Shown in pieces: positions 51,204 through 61,169 of a stretch of DNA of 64,000 nucleotides. The DNA comes from an uncultured Bacteroidales bacterium (GTDB taxonomy: Bacteria; Bacteroidota; Bacteroidia; Bacteroidales; Bacteroidaceae): positions 1 to 64,000 of the forward strand of contig CADAJV010000002.1 in assembly GCA_902788275.1 (NCBI GenBank), given 5' to 3'. Under the pieces are notes generated by a model. That model searched no databases. It saw nothing but the letters and a program-made list of their open reading frames with translations, and was not told where the DNA came from. Made by a program: the position numbers and the translations under genes. Within the stretch, counting starts at the first letter, position 1. Each line of letters begins with the position of its first letter.

Positions 51204-53411
51204 ATGATACAGACAGTTAAAAAACGCGACGGGCGTATCGTGGGCTACAATGAGGAGAAAATCAAGGCTGCGATCCGCAAGGCGATGCTTCAGACCGAGA
51301 AGGGTGAGGACGAGAGCCTGATACAGAGAATAGCCGACAGGATTGGCTTTACCGGCAGGGAGCAGATGGAGGTTGAGGAGATTCAGGACCTGGTGGAGAT
51401 GGAGCTTATGAAGAGTCCCCGCAAGGAGGTGGCCAAGCTCTACATTGCCTACCGCAACAAGCGCCGCATTGCGCGCAATGCCAAGATGACGTCAAACTTC
51501 TTTGACATCATCAATGCCAAGAACAACGATGTGACGCGCGAGAATGCCAATATGAATGCCGACTCGCCCGCAGGCATGATGATGAAGTTTGCGTCGGAGA
51601 GCACCAAGCCCTTCGTTGACGACTACCTGCTGAGCGAGGAGTCGCGCGAGGCTGTGAAAAACAACCTGCTCCACATCCACGACAAGGACTATTATCCCAC
51701 CAAGAGCCTCACCTGCGTGCAGCATCCGCTGGACAAGATTTTGCAGCACGGCTTCACCGCGGGTCATGGCGAGAGCCGCCCCGCCAAACGCATCGAGACG
51801 GCCAGCGTGATTGCCTGTATATCGCTGGAGACCGCCCAGAATGAGATGCACGGGGGCCAGGCCATTCCTGCCTTCGACTTCTACCTTGCCCCCTTTGTGC
51901 GCAGCTCGTTTATTGAGGAGGTGAAGTATATTGAGCAGCTTAGCGGCGAGGACTACAGTGACCTCTACGATGCCAAGTTTCCTGACTACCTGACCTGTGA
52001 GCTGACCGGCATGACGGGCAAGGAGCGTGTGCTGCACCACGCCATCAACCGCACTGTGGGGCGTGTGCATCAGGCTATGGAGGCCTTTATCCACAACATG
52101 AACACCATCCACTCCCGCGGCGGCAACCAGGTGGTCTTCTCCTCCATCAACTACGGCACCGACACCTCCGCCGAGGGCCGCTGCGTTATCCGCGAGATAC
52201 TGAAATCCACCTATGAGGGTGTGGGCAGCGGTGCCACCGCCATCTTCCCCATCCAGATATGGAAGAAGAAAAAGGGCGTGAGCTATCTGCCCACCGACCC
52301 CAACTACGATCTCTACAAGTATGCCTGCACAGTTACGGCGCGCCGCTTCTTCCCCAATTTCGTCAACCTCGACGCTACATACAATCAGCATGAGAAGTGG
52401 GACATCAATGACCCTAACCGCTATATGTATGAGCTGGCCACCATGGGCTGCCGCACGCGAGTGTTTGAGAACCGCTTCGGATCCAAGACCAGCATCGGCC
52501 GCGGTAACCTGTCCTTCTCTACCATGAACATCGTGGCGCTGGCCATCGAGTGCATGGGCATCAAGGATAAGGAGGCCCGCATCAATGCCTTCTTTGCCAA
52601 GCTCGACAATCTGCTGGAGGTTACCGCCAAGCAGCTCAACGAGCGTTTCGACTTCCAGCGCTCGGCTCTGGCCAAGCAGTTCCCGATGGTGATGAGCCGC
52701 CTGTGGGTGGGCTCCGAGGACCTTGGGCCCAATGACACAGTGGAGGCTGTAATCAATCAGGGGACCCTCGGCATCGGCTTTATCGGCCTGGCCGAGTGCC
52801 TTATCGCCCTTATCGGCAAGCACCACGGCGAAAGTGAGGAGGCCCAGGAGCTGGGTCTTAAGATTGTTACCTACATGCGTGACCGTGTCAACGACTTCAG
52901 CGAGCGCTACCAGCACAACTTCAGCGTGCTTGCCACCCCCGCCGAGGGCCTGGCAGGTCGCTTCACCAAGGGCGACCGCAAGAAATACGGCATCATACCG
53001 GGCGTAACCGATAAGGACTACTATACCAACTCCAACCACGTGCCCGTCTATTATCACTGCAGCCCGCGCCATAAGGCCGAGGTGGAGGCTCCCTATCATG
53101 AGCTGACGCGCGGCGGCCACATCTTCTATGTGGAGATTGATGGTGACGCCACCCACAACCCCGAGGCCATTATGGACATAGTGGACCTCATGGATGAGTA
53201 CAACATCGGCTACGGCTCGGTCAATCACAACCGCAACCGCTGCATGGACTGCGGCTACGAGGATGCCACCGAGGGCCTGACCACCTGTCCCCGCTGCGGC
53301 AGCAAGCATATCGACACCTTGCAGCGCATCACCGGCTACCTGGTGGGTACCACTGACCGCTGGAACTCCGGCAAGCTGGCTGAGTTGCACGACCGTGTAG
53401 TTCACAAATAA
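51204..53411 (+). CDS. nrdD: anaerobic ribonucleoside-triphosphate reductase
   Basis: Class III ribonucleotide reductase that makes dNTPs without oxygen. 735 residues. The N-terminal ATP-cone (1-95, VKKRDGRIVGYNEEKIKAAI) is the allosteric site. The C-terminus has the zinc site CMDC (680-683) with CPRC, and the glycyl-radical loop RITGYL with Gly711. Activated by NrdG, encoded 4 bp downstream. Confidence 0.97.
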   Translation: MIQTVKKRDGRIVGYNEEKIKAAIRKAMLQTEKGEDESLIQRIADRIGFTGREQMEVEEIQDLVEMELMKSPRKEVAKLYIAYRNKRRIARNAKMTSNFFDIINAKNNDVTRENANMNADSPAGMMMKFASESTKPFVDDYLLSEESREAVKNNLLHIHDKDYYPTKSLTCVQHPLDKILQHGFTAGHGESRPAKRIETASVIACISLETAQNEMHGGQAIPAFDFYLAPFVRSSFIEEVKYIEQLSGEDYSDLYDAKFPDYLTCELTGMTGKERVLHHAINRTVGRVHQAMEAFIHNMNTIHSRGGNQVVFSSINYGTDTSAEGRCVIREILKSTYEGVGSGATAIFPIQIWKKKKGVSYLPTDPNYDLYKYACTVTARRFFPNFVNLDATYNQHEKWDINDPNRYMYELATMGCRTRVFENRFGSKTSIGRGNLSFSTMNIVALAIECMGIKDKEARINAFFAKLDNLLEVTAKQLNERFDFQRSALAKQFPMVMSRLWVGSEDLGPNDTVEAVINQGTLGIGFIGLAECLIALIGKHHGESEEAQELGLKIVTYMRDRVNDFSERYQHNFSVLATPAEGLAGRFTKGDRKKYGIIPGVTDKDYYTNSNHVPVYYHCSPRHKAEVEAPYHELTRGGHIFYVEIDGDATHNPEAIMDIVDLMDEYNIGYGSVNHNRNRCMDCGYEDATEGLTTCPRCGSKHIDTLQRITGYLVGTTDRWNSGKLAELHDRVVHK

Positions 53412-53415
53412 TAAG

Positions 53416-53898
53416 ATGAGAATCCTTGACATCGTAGAAGGCACCACCGTTGACGGCCCCGGCCTGCGCACGTCAATCTACGTGGCGGGTTGCAGGCACC
53501 AGTGTGAGGGTTGCCACAATCCCCAGTCGTGGGATTTCGGCGCCGGGCGCGAGATGACCGACGACGAAATCCTGGAGGTCATCCGACGCAACAGATTCAA
53601 TGTGACCTTCTCAGGCGGCGACCCCCTCTACAGCGTACATGAGGTGGGCAGCCTCTGTCATCGCATCAGGCAGGAGCTGCACAAGACCGTCTGGCTCTAC
53701 ACCGGTTTCCTCTGGGAGCTGATATGCAACGAGGAGGCCTACCAGCCGGTGCTGCAGAATATCGACGTGCTGGTCGATGGGCCGTTCATTGCGGCCAGGC
53801 GCGACATCTCGCTCCGCTTTCGTGGCAGCAGCAACCAGCGCATCATTGACGTGCCGCGCAGCCTGGCCGAGGGCAAGGCCGTGGTGCTGGATTATTAA
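53416..53898 (+). CDS. nrdG: NrdD-activating radical SAM enzyme
   Basis: Generates the glycyl radical on NrdD. 160 residues. The cluster motif CRHQCEGC (CxxxCxxC) lies in the N-terminal third, preceded by VDGPGLRTSIYVAGC; NVTFSGGDPLY is the AdoMet-binding strand. Translationally coupled to nrdD. Confidence 0.97.
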   Translation: MRILDIVEGTTVDGPGLRTSIYVAGCRHQCEGCHNPQSWDFGAGREMTDDEILEVIRRNRFNVTFSGGDPLYSVHEVGSLCHRIRQELHKTVWLYTGFLWELICNEEAYQPVLQNIDVLVDGPFIAARRDISLRFRGSSNQRIIDVPRSLAEGKAVVLDY

Positions 53899-53934
53899 AT
53901 AAAGGTACGCACGTACATTATAACAGATAAGAAT

Positions 53935-54795
53935 ATGAAGACAATTTTTCGCAACCTCCTTATGCTGCCGGCTTTGCTCTGGGGCTTGCACAGTCAGGCT
54001 GTGGTCAGGACCGACAGTCTCTACAGCACCGTCATGGACGAGTGGGTGAAGTATAATGTCTATACCCCTGCCTCCTTCGACGACAGCGGCCTCACCGCCT
54101 ATCCAGTGCTCTATCTGCTGCATGGGCTGAGCGACTATTACGGCGCCTGGAACAACAATGCACAGCTGGGCGAGGTGGCTGATGAGCTGTTGGCCGCAGG
54201 CAAGATTTGTCCGATGGTCATCATCATGCCCAACGCCGGCGGCCCCGACACCCGCAACACTTGGAACGGCTACTTCAATATGCCCGGCCACAGCTATGAG
54301 GACTTCTTCTTCCAGGAGTTGGTGCCCTGGGTAGAGGCGCGCTACCACATACAGGGCGACAAGGCCCACCGTGCCATCAGCGGCCTTTCCATGGGCGGTG
54401 GCGGCAGCACTGTCTATAGCCAGAAGCACCCCGAGATGTTTTCCTCCTGCTATGCCATGAGCGCCTGGCTTGACAATAGCGACAACCTGCAGGAGGCTGA
54501 AATCAACAAGCTCTATTATGTCGTCAAGGCTGTGCAGGAAAACTCAGCCATCCGCTTTGTGGAGCAGGCCGACGAGGAGACCCTTGAGAAGCTGCGCACC
54601 GTCAAGTGGTTCTTCGACATTGGCGACGACGACTTCCTTCTGGAGCAGAGCGAGCGCCTGCACATGCTGATGCGCAACAAGCGTGTCAAGGCTGAGCTCC
54701 GCATACGCGACGGCATCCATAATTGGAGCTACTGGAAGTCGGCACTCTACACCAGTCTGCCCTTTGCCACCAAGCACTTCGGCACCTCTAAATAA
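53935..54795 (+). CDS. secreted CE1-type esterase
   Basis: Alpha/beta-hydrolase esterase, 286 residues, with a signal peptide (1-22). VLYLLHGLSDYYGAWNN is the oxyanion-side strand. The nucleophile Ser lies in GLSMGGGG. The probable acid is Asp in FFDIGDDDFL and the base His in DGIHNWSYW. Similar to feruloyl or acetyl-xylan esterases and S-formylglutathione hydrolases; the substrate is unproven. It follows nrdG by 36 bp and precedes glpA by 9 bp. Confidence 0.9.
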   Translation: MKTIFRNLLMLPALLWGLHSQAVVRTDSLYSTVMDEWVKYNVYTPASFDDSGLTAYPVLYLLHGLSDYYGAWNNNAQLGEVADELLAAGKICPMVIIMPNAGGPDTRNTWNGYFNMPGHSYEDFFFQELVPWVEARYHIQGDKAHRAISGLSMGGGGSTVYSQKHPEMFSSCYAMSAWLDNSDNLQEAEINKLYYVVKAVQENSAIRFVEQADEETLEKLRTVKWFFDIGDDDFLLEQSERLHMLMRNKRVKAELRIRDGIHNWSYWKSALYTSLPFATKHFGTSK

Positions 54796-54804
54796 TCACA
54801 GGTC

Positions 54805-56385
54805 TTGATGAGTAACAATATTGCCAAGAAAGAATACGACGTAATCATTGTGGGCGGCGGCATCACCGGCGTGGGTACTGCCCGCGACTGCGCCATGCGC
54901 GGCCTCAAGACGCTGCTGCTGGAGCGCAGCGACTTTGCCACCGGTGCCACCGGCCGCAACCACGGTCTGCTCCACTCGGGTGCGCGCTATGCTGTCAACG
55001 ACTCAGCCTCAGCGGCGGAGTGCATCCGTGAGAATATGATTCTGCGTCGCATCGCCAGCCATTGTGTGGAGGAGCACGACGGTCTTTTTATTTCCCTGCC
55101 CGAGGATGACCTCGGCTATCAGACGCAGCTCTACGAGGCCTGCCATCGCGCCGGCATACCCGCCGACATCATCGACCCCGAGGAGGCTAAGCGCATTGAG
55201 CCAGCCGTCAACCCGGCGCTCACCGGAGCGGTGAGGGTGCCCGACGGCTCGGTTGACCCGTTTCGCCTCGTGAGGGCCAACGAGCTGGACGCGCGCCTGC
55301 ACGGTGCCGACATACTTACCTACCATGAGGTGACCGACATTGTGCGCCGCGGTAGTAGGGTGGAGGGCGTTAAGGTGCGCAACACTCAGAGCGGCGAAGA
55401 GTTTGCGGTTCGCGGCAGCATCGTTGTCAATGCCGCAGGTATCTGGGGAATGCTTCTTGCCCAGATGGCCGGGGTGGAGGTCAAGATGTTTCCCAGCAAG
55501 GGGGCACTGCTCATCTTTGCCAACCGTGTCAACAAGATGGTTATCAACCGCTGTCATAAGGCCTCCAATGGTGATATCCTGGTGCCCGACGGTAATGTGA
55601 CCATCCTCGGTTCTACTTCTGACCGCGTGTCCATTGGCGAGTGCGATGACATGCACGTCACCCCCAAGGAGATTGAGACACTGATGCGCGAGGGTACCAA
55701 GTTGGTGCCTCTGCTAGCCAGCACCCGCATGCTGCGTGCCTATGCCGGCGTGCGTCCGCTGGTTGCAGCCGACGATGATGCGTCGGGGCGCGGCATCAGT
55801 CGCGGCATCGTCTGCATAGACCATGAGGAGCGTGACGGGCTGCAGGGATTCATCACCATCACCGGCGGCAAGCTCATGACCTATCGCTTGATGGCCGAAA
55901 TGGCCACCGACCTTGTCTGCGCCAAGCTCCATGTGGCCCGCAAATGTGAGACAGCCATGATAATCCTGCCCGACATTGACAGCAAGGCAGACGATGCTCC
56001 TGCTCCCCTGCGCAGAGGTAGCCGTACTGTTGCCTTGCGCGATGAGAAGATGTATGTCTGCGAGTGTCATAAGGTAACACTTGGCGAGATTCGCGACACT
56101 ATTGCCAGCGGTCAGGCCGAGACGCTAACCCAGCTTCGCCGCCGTACCCGCATGGGTATGGGCAAGTGTGCCGGTCGTTTCTGTGCGCTGCGCTCGGCTC
56201 GCCTGATGTGCTCGGTTGGGAAGAAAGATGCTGCGCAGAGTGGGCGCGACCTTGCCGACTTCATTGGCGAGCGCTGGAAGGGTATCTATCCGGTGGGGTG
56301 GGGTACCACTCTTGCCGACGGTCAGTATATGACCAGTGTCTATCAGGGACTCTGCGGTCTTGATCAATTCTCCGGCGACGCTTGA
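54805..56385 (+). CDS. glpA: anaerobic glycerol-3-phosphate dehydrogenase, subunit A
   Basis: FAD-dependent catalytic subunit oxidising glycerol-3-phosphate. 526 residues. The FAD motif VIIVGGGITGVGTARDCA is near residues 12-29. GATGRNHGLLHSGARY is the substrate loop. The C-terminal BFD-like [2Fe-2S] region has CECH and CAGRFC. Starts at Met1 or Met2. Confidence 0.95.
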   Translation: MMSNNIAKKEYDVIIVGGGITGVGTARDCAMRGLKTLLLERSDFATGATGRNHGLLHSGARYAVNDSASAAECIRENMILRRIASHCVEEHDGLFISLPEDDLGYQTQLYEACHRAGIPADIIDPEEAKRIEPAVNPALTGAVRVPDGSVDPFRLVRANELDARLHGADILTYHEVTDIVRRGSRVEGVKVRNTQSGEEFAVRGSIVVNAAGIWGMLLAQMAGVEVKMFPSKGALLIFANRVNKMVINRCHKASNGDILVPDGNVTILGSTSDRVSIGECDDMHVTPKEIETLMREGTKLVPLLASTRMLRAYAGVRPLVAADDDASGRGISRGIVCIDHEERDGLQGFITITGGKLMTYRLMAEMATDLVCAKLHVARKCETAMIILPDIDSKADDAPAPLRRGSRTVALRDEKMYVCECHKVTLGEIRDTIASGQAETLTQLRRRTRMGMGKCAGRFCALRSARLMCSVGKKDAAQSGRDLADFIGERWKGIYPVGWGTTLADGQYMTSVYQGLCGLDQFSGDA

Positions 56386-56433
56386 TAAATCTTATAGCAC
56401 CTCACTATTTTATTATCTTACTTCTGTAAAAGA

Positions 56434-57696
56434 ATGTCTTTCGATACTATTATAATAGGTGGCGGTCTCAGCGGACTGACGGCAGGCATCGCTCTTGCCA
56501 AGGCTGGGCAGCACGTAGCCCTTGCCGCTGCGGGACCGAGCACGCTCAGCTATTTCTCTGGTTCCTTCGACCTGTTGGGCTACAATGCCGAGGGCAAGGC
56601 CGTCAGCCGTCCCCTTGACGAGATAAAGAATCTGCCCGCCAGCCATCCCTACGCCAAGTTAGGCGCTGGCAATGTAGCGCAGCTTGCTGCCAAGGCTCAT
56701 AGCCTGCTTGCGGAGGCAGGCCTCAGTCTCAAGGGCGATGGCATCAACAATCACTTCCGCATCACCCCGATGGGCGTTGCTCGTCCGGCGTGGCTCAGCC
56801 TTGATGACTGCCTTACATGGGAAGCCCCCCAGCCCTCTAAAGGGGATGAAAAGTCCCCTTTCAATTTTCAAATACTAAATATCGAGGGCTTCCTTGACTT
56901 CCCCGTAGAGTTTGTAGCTTATGGCTTGCGGCAGATGGGCGCACAGGCCACTACCCATACCGTTGCTCTAAATATTTTGCAGGCCAACCGCAAGAGCCCC
57001 TATGAGACACGCGCCACCAGCATAGCCCGCCTGATGGACAACGACGAGATACTCCGCGACTTTGCAGCCGAGGTAGAATCCCAAATCCCCAATCCCCAAT
57101 CTCAAATTGCCATTGTCTTGCCAGCCGTGTTCGGCCTAAGCGGCAGCGAGCCGCTGCAGAAGCTGCGCTCGATGATGGGAGTGCCCGTCTATGTGATAGC
57201 CACTCTGCCTCCGTCACTGCTCGGCATGCGTGTGCAGAATGTGCTGCGCAAGCACTTCGTGGAGCTTGGCGGCAACATCTTTCATGAGTCGAAAGTCACT
57301 TCAGGCATCATCAGCGGCGGCGAGGTCACCAGCATAGCCAGTGGCTATTCCGAGACAGTTACTGCCGACAACTATATCCTGGCTACCGGCTCCTTCCAGA
57401 GCCACGGCCTTGTGGCCGACTACCGTAAGGTCAGCGAGCCGCTGTTTAATCTCGACATTGATGCCGCCTCCAGCCGCACGGGGTGGACCTGTCCGGCCAT
57501 CTTTGAGTCTCAGCCCTATATGAGCTTCGGCGTGAGCACCGACAGCCATCTTCATCCTCTCAGGGGTGCCACCGCCGTGCGCAATCTCTACGCCGTGGGC
57601 TCCGTGCTCAGTGGCCACAACGCACTGGCCCAAGCTGACGGTACAGGGGTTTCGCTTATCACGGCCCTTGCCGCTGCTGCCAGCATTGCCGGATAG
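56434..57696 (+). CDS. glpB: anaerobic glycerol-3-phosphate dehydrogenase, subunit B
   Basis: FMN/FAD-binding subunit, 420 residues, with FDTIIIGGGLSGLTAGIALA at the N-terminus and LYAVGSVLSGHNALAQADG at the C-terminus. Two in-frame low-complexity segments look inserted: one from a CCCC...GGGG palindrome (56826-56862, APQPSKGDEKSPF), one from repeated ATCCCCA units (57078-57112). No glpC follows, so the usual membrane anchor subunit is not encoded here. Confidence 0.93.
   Translation: MSFDTIIIGGGLSGLTAGIALAKAGQHVALAAAGPSTLSYFSGSFDLLGYNAEGKAVSRPLDEIKNLPASHPYAKLGAGNVAQLAAKAHSLLAEAGLSLKGDGINNHFRITPMGVARPAWLSLDDCLTWEAPQPSKGDEKSPFNFQILNIEGFLDFPVEFVAYGLRQMGAQATTHTVALNILQANRKSPYETRATSIARLMDNDEILRDFAAEVESQIPNPQSQIAIVLPAVFGLSGSEPLQKLRSMMGVPVYVIATLPPSLLGMRVQNVLRKHFVELGGNIFHESKVTSGIISGGEVTSIASGYSETVTADNYILATGSFQSHGLVADYRKVSEPLFNLDIDAASSRTGWTCPAIFESQPYMSFGVSTDSHLHPLRGATAVRNLYAVGSVLSGHNALAQADGTGVSLITALAAAASIAG
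56826..56862. repeat. palindromic insert inside glpB
   Basis: CCCTCTAAAGGGGATGAAAA and CCCCTTT form a hairpin (AAAGGGG with CCCCTTT), like the CCCTCTAAG palindromes found between genes. Confidence 0.6.
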
Positions 57697-57716
57697 TCAG
57701 GCTTTACAATAATAGA

Positions 57717-57747
57717 TGGCGCCGCACTTTTACAAAGCGCGGCGCCA
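57717..57747 (+). terminator. terminator of glpB
   Basis: TGGCGCCGC (57717-57725) pairs with GCGGCGCCA (57739-57747). It lies 21 bp after the glpB stop. Confidence 0.7.
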
Positions 57748-57796
57748 CTTATTGTTGCGTCCCATTGTGGGGGTAATAGAGTATTGCTTCGGTATC

Positions 57797-60328
57797 TCAG
57801 TTGCCGCTGATTATAATCTTATAGACGGCCACCACATCGGCGGAGTTGACTTCGCCGTTGCCGTCAACATCGGCCTTGGTCTTGGTGAAGCCGGATGCCT
57901 CGCCTTCAATGATGTAGCGGTAGATGGCCACCACGTCAGCGGAGTTGACGTCTCCCTCACCGGTTACGTCGCCCTTCTTCCATGTGGAGCCACTACGCGT
58001 GATGTGCACTCTACCAGTGGCGGGCTCTCCGCTGTTGTCCACTACTACGCCCTTCTGGGCTTCCCAGTAGCAGCCATCAGCGAACTGACAGTCCTGCAGG
58101 GTGACGCTGCAGAAAGACTCCATGATAGTCTGGTCAGGCCACTTTGCGCAACTCAGGTCGAGTTCGCTGTTCCTAATAAACAGGTCCACATTGTCTTCCT
58201 GCCAGAAATATGCCCCGTCTGGCACGGTGATTTTGGAATCGACAATGGTCAGCAGTGCCTGGTTTTCGTCACCCAGGCTCTGGCAATACATATCACCCAT
58301 CAGGGAGAGGGAGGCTTTATCGTCAATACCGTTTATTATCCACTGCCGTAAGCCATCCACCTTTTCGTCTTCTTCGAAGCGAAGACCGTATGGGTAGTCG
58401 TTATCAGTGCCAACGAGGTTGTTGTCGCCCTCCAGGCTTAAGAGGAAACCGTTTCCTTCCACATACAGTGCATACAATTCGTCATAGGGGATGTATGCTG
58501 TGTTGAACTTGGCGTCCTTGAGTTTCATCACGTTGTTTGAATAGGTTACCTTGCCCGATGAGAGCGACATGGGATTGAAGTCGTCAGCATTATAGTTGTT
58601 GAGCCAGTTGCCGCCCAGATTGACATCGTATTGCACCAGCTTGTCCTTGGGCACAATCTTGAAGGGCTTGGTTACAACCACTCCTTCGCCATCTCCGTTG
58701 GGGCGCACGCCGCAGTCATAGACGGCGCGCTTCTCATAGTTGTAGTAGTAGTTGTCGTAGCTGTACCTTATGTTGGTTTCGTCAATCTTTTCCAATCCAC
58801 TGATTACTTCGGAATTGTTGCTGCTGCTTACTGTCAAAACCATATCGCCCGGAATAAGGCGTGGCCTTTGGTATCTGTTGGAATAGCTGTTCCACATCTC
58901 GTTGCCACAAATAGCTCCCAGACGACCTTCGATATTCAGCTCGAGGATTTTGCCGCTCGTTATTTCATCTCCCGACAATACGCTGTTGCCCCACATGAGT
59001 AAGCCAAAGCCATCGGTGCTCTTGATGCTGAGCGAGGCTCCGTCGGTGGTGGCGGCAGGGAATACGTCGCCGCCTTCTATGGCTGTACTAGAAGTGGTAA
59101 TGCTGTTTTGACCGATAAGGTAAAGGTTGAGCGTGGCAGCGGGGGGAAACCAGAATCCGCCCTCACCCACAAAGGTAGCATTGTTCATCGTAAGAGTGAA
59201 ATCCTCGGGGTCATAGTCAACGGAACCGTTTTTTGCAAATGACTGGGCATTAGCGGCGGTCAGCAGGTGGCCGTTGAATATCAGGCCATCGATAGGTGTG
59301 AAGGCTCCGGGGCGTGCAACTATATCGGGATGAGCTTCGTCAATACCCCAAGAGTCCTTGTATGTGCTGGAATGTCCGCCCATCAGCTTAGTGTCATTAT
59401 CGAAGATATAGTTGCAGCTAGCGTCGCTGGGAAGATAGTCTTTCCAGTCGCAGTTGCAGTATATGGTGACGAGCTGCGGACAACTGGAGAACATGAAGGT
59501 AATGTTTTTGACGCGGCTCATGTCGAAGGAGGTAACGTTGATCTCTGTCACCTTGCTGCAGCCGCTGAACATGGCTGTCATGCCGGTGACCTTGGCCGTG
59601 TTGAAGTTGCTCAGGTCGAGCCGTCTGAGCTGCTCGCAGGAGTTGAGCATGTAGCTCATATCGGTGACATTGGCAGTATTGAAACTGCTCAAGTCAAGGC
59701 TGGTGAGGCTCTGGCAGTTGGCGAACATGTGGCTCATGTTGGTGACCTTGGCCGTGTTGAAGTTGCTCAGGTCGAGGCTGGCGAGGTTGATGCAGTTGTT
59801 GAACATATAGCTCATGTCGGTGGCGGAGGAGGTGGCCACGTTCTGCAGTCCGGTTACGGCGGTGAGAGCCATGCAGCCGTCAAACATATGGCTCCAGTTG
59901 GCGGCGGGGCCGGAACGGAAATCGCTGAGGTCGATGCTTTTGAGGCTTAAGCAGTTGTAGAAGAGGTAGGACCAGTCAGTGCACTTGTCGCCGTTGAAGT
60001 TGCCGAAGTTGATGACCTTCTGCAAATTGGTGCAGTCCCTAAAGAAGCCTCCGAGGCCGGCTATGCGGGCATCCCAGAAGGAGTTGTCAAACTTGATTTG
60101 TTCTACTTTGCTTCTCACAGCGTTCCAGCCGTTGGTGCCGGCGATGTCATAAATCCTATCATTGGGATAGGTGCTAAGCTGGCGCTTGCGGTTGGCAAGC
60201 TCATCGTCGTAGTAGAAGGTGAGGGTCTTGTTGCTGTTGGTGTAGTAGCAATACAAATCCTTTGCCATGGTGCCTACGGGTACCAGCATGAGGGCGATGA
60301 GCATCAGGTTCTGCAATTTTCTTTTCAT
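57797..60328 (-). CDS. secreted DUF285/BspA-type repeat protein with C-terminal dockerin
   Basis: An 843-residue surface protein. Signal peptide 1-23. About 125-310 holds five to six DUF285 units of the form LDLSNFNTAKVTNMSHMFAN, which form a right-handed repeat stack. A beta-rich middle (about 340-780) is unrecognised. The end (785-843) is a type I dockerin with two calcium loops, GDVTGEGDVNSADVVAIY and ADVDGNGEVNSADVVAVY. The dockerin suggests non-covalent attachment to a cohesin. No -7 element is clear in the 57 bp before cdaA. Confidence 0.88.
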   Translation of the reverse strand: MKRKLQNLMLIALMLVPVGTMAKDLYCYYTNSNKTLTFYYDDELANRKRQLSTYPNDRIYDIAGTNGWNAVRSKVEQIKFDNSFWDARIAGLGGFFRDCTNLQKVINFGNFNGDKCTDWSYLFYNCLSLKSIDLSDFRSGPAANWSHMFDGCMALTAVTGLQNVATSSATDMSYMFNNCINLASLDLSNFNTAKVTNMSHMFANCQSLTSLDLSSFNTANVTDMSYMLNSCEQLRRLDLSNFNTAKVTGMTAMFSGCSKVTEINVTSFDMSRVKNITFMFSSCPQLVTIYCNCDWKDYLPSDASCNYIFDNDTKLMGGHSSTYKDSWGIDEAHPDIVARPGAFTPIDGLIFNGHLLTAANAQSFAKNGSVDYDPEDFTLTMNNATFVGEGGFWFPPAATLNLYLIGQNSITTSSTAIEGGDVFPAATTDGASLSIKSTDGFGLLMWGNSVLSGDEITSGKILELNIEGRLGAICGNEMWNSYSNRYQRPRLIPGDMVLTVSSSNNSEVISGLEKIDETNIRYSYDNYYYNYEKRAVYDCGVRPNGDGEGVVVTKPFKIVPKDKLVQYDVNLGGNWLNNYNADDFNPMSLSSGKVTYSNNVMKLKDAKFNTAYIPYDELYALYVEGNGFLLSLEGDNNLVGTDNDYPYGLRFEEDEKVDGLRQWIINGIDDKASLSLMGDMYCQSLGDENQALLTIVDSKITVPDGAYFWQEDNVDLFIRNSELDLSCAKWPDQTIMESFCSVTLQDCQFADGCYWEAQKGVVVDNSGEPATGRVHITRSGSTWKKGDVTGEGDVNSADVVAIYRYIIEGEASGFTKTKADVDGNGEVNSADVVAVYKIIISGN

Positions 60329-60385
60329 AATTTTGGAGTCGATAAATTTTGTAATGTCTTATCTGTCTTATCTCTTTGCGTATGC

Positions 60386-61138
60386 TTACTCCTCGGCGAG
60401 GGCGGTCTCCAGTTCATCGGGGGTGACTTTTAGCTTGAATTTGCCGTCTTGAGCCAGTGATATGTTGCCTGTCTCCTCGGAGACGATGATGGCCAGGGCA
60501 TCGCTTTTCTCTGAGATGCCGAGGGCGGAGCGGTGGCGCAGTCCGAGCGACTTGGGTATTTCGCTGTCGTGGCTCACGGGCAGTATGCAGCCGGCGGCCA
60601 CGATGCGCTGGCCGCGGATTATCATGGCTCCGTCGTGGAGGGGGGAGTTTTTGAAGAAGATGTTCTGAATGAGACTGTTGTTTATCTTTGCGTCAATCTC
60701 CTCACCCGAGCTGATGAAGTCGCGCAGGCCCACGGCGCGCTCTATCACTATTAGCGCGCCCACGCGGTCGTCGCTCATCTTCTTGCATGCCAGTACTATG
60801 GGCATGATGTCTTCGTGGCTGGCCTGCTGGCGATGCTTACGGCCTAAGAAGCGGAAGATATTGGAACGACGTGTGCCGATGGTGGAGAAGAAGCGGCGTA
60901 TCTCCTCCTGAAAGACGATGACCAGGGCTATGACTCCCATGCTGACGAGCTTGTCGAAGATGGTGCCGAGCAACCGCATATTGAACACCTGCGACACCAG
61001 TATCCACGCGATGATGAAGATTATGATGCCGGTGAATATGTTGGCGGCATAGGAGCGCTTCATCAGTTTGTAGATATAGAAGAGCAGCAGCGCAACAAGG
61101 ATTATGTCTATTATGTCCTTAATGCCTATGGTTATCAT
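60386..61138 (-). CDS. cdaA: diadenylate cyclase (CdaA)
   Basis: Membrane c-di-AMP synthase, 250 residues. Three N-terminal helices (about 10-75) precede the DAC domain, with the catalytic motifs SPLHDGAMII and RHRSALG. Regulates cell-wall and osmolyte balance in relatives. Located downstream of folP, a usual Bacteroidales arrangement, but separated from it by the repeat block 61170-61295. Confidence 0.95.
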   Translation of the reverse strand: MITIGIKDIIDIILVALLLFYIYKLMKRSYAANIFTGIIIFIIAWILVSQVFNMRLLGTIFDKLVSMGVIALVIVFQEEIRRFFSTIGTRRSNIFRFLGRKHRQQASHEDIMPIVLACKKMSDDRVGALIVIERAVGLRDFISSGEEIDAKINNSLIQNIFFKNSPLHDGAMIIRGQRIVAAGCILPVSHDSEIPKSLGLRHRSALGISEKSDALAIIVSEETGNISLAQDGKFKLKVTPDELETALAEE

Positions 61139-61169
61139 TTTAGCTTACGGTTTGAAATTAGAAAATTTT

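Noticed and set aside
51492..53471. A 659-codon minus-strand frame opposite nrdD
   Set aside because: Shadow of nrdD; no domain or start signal.
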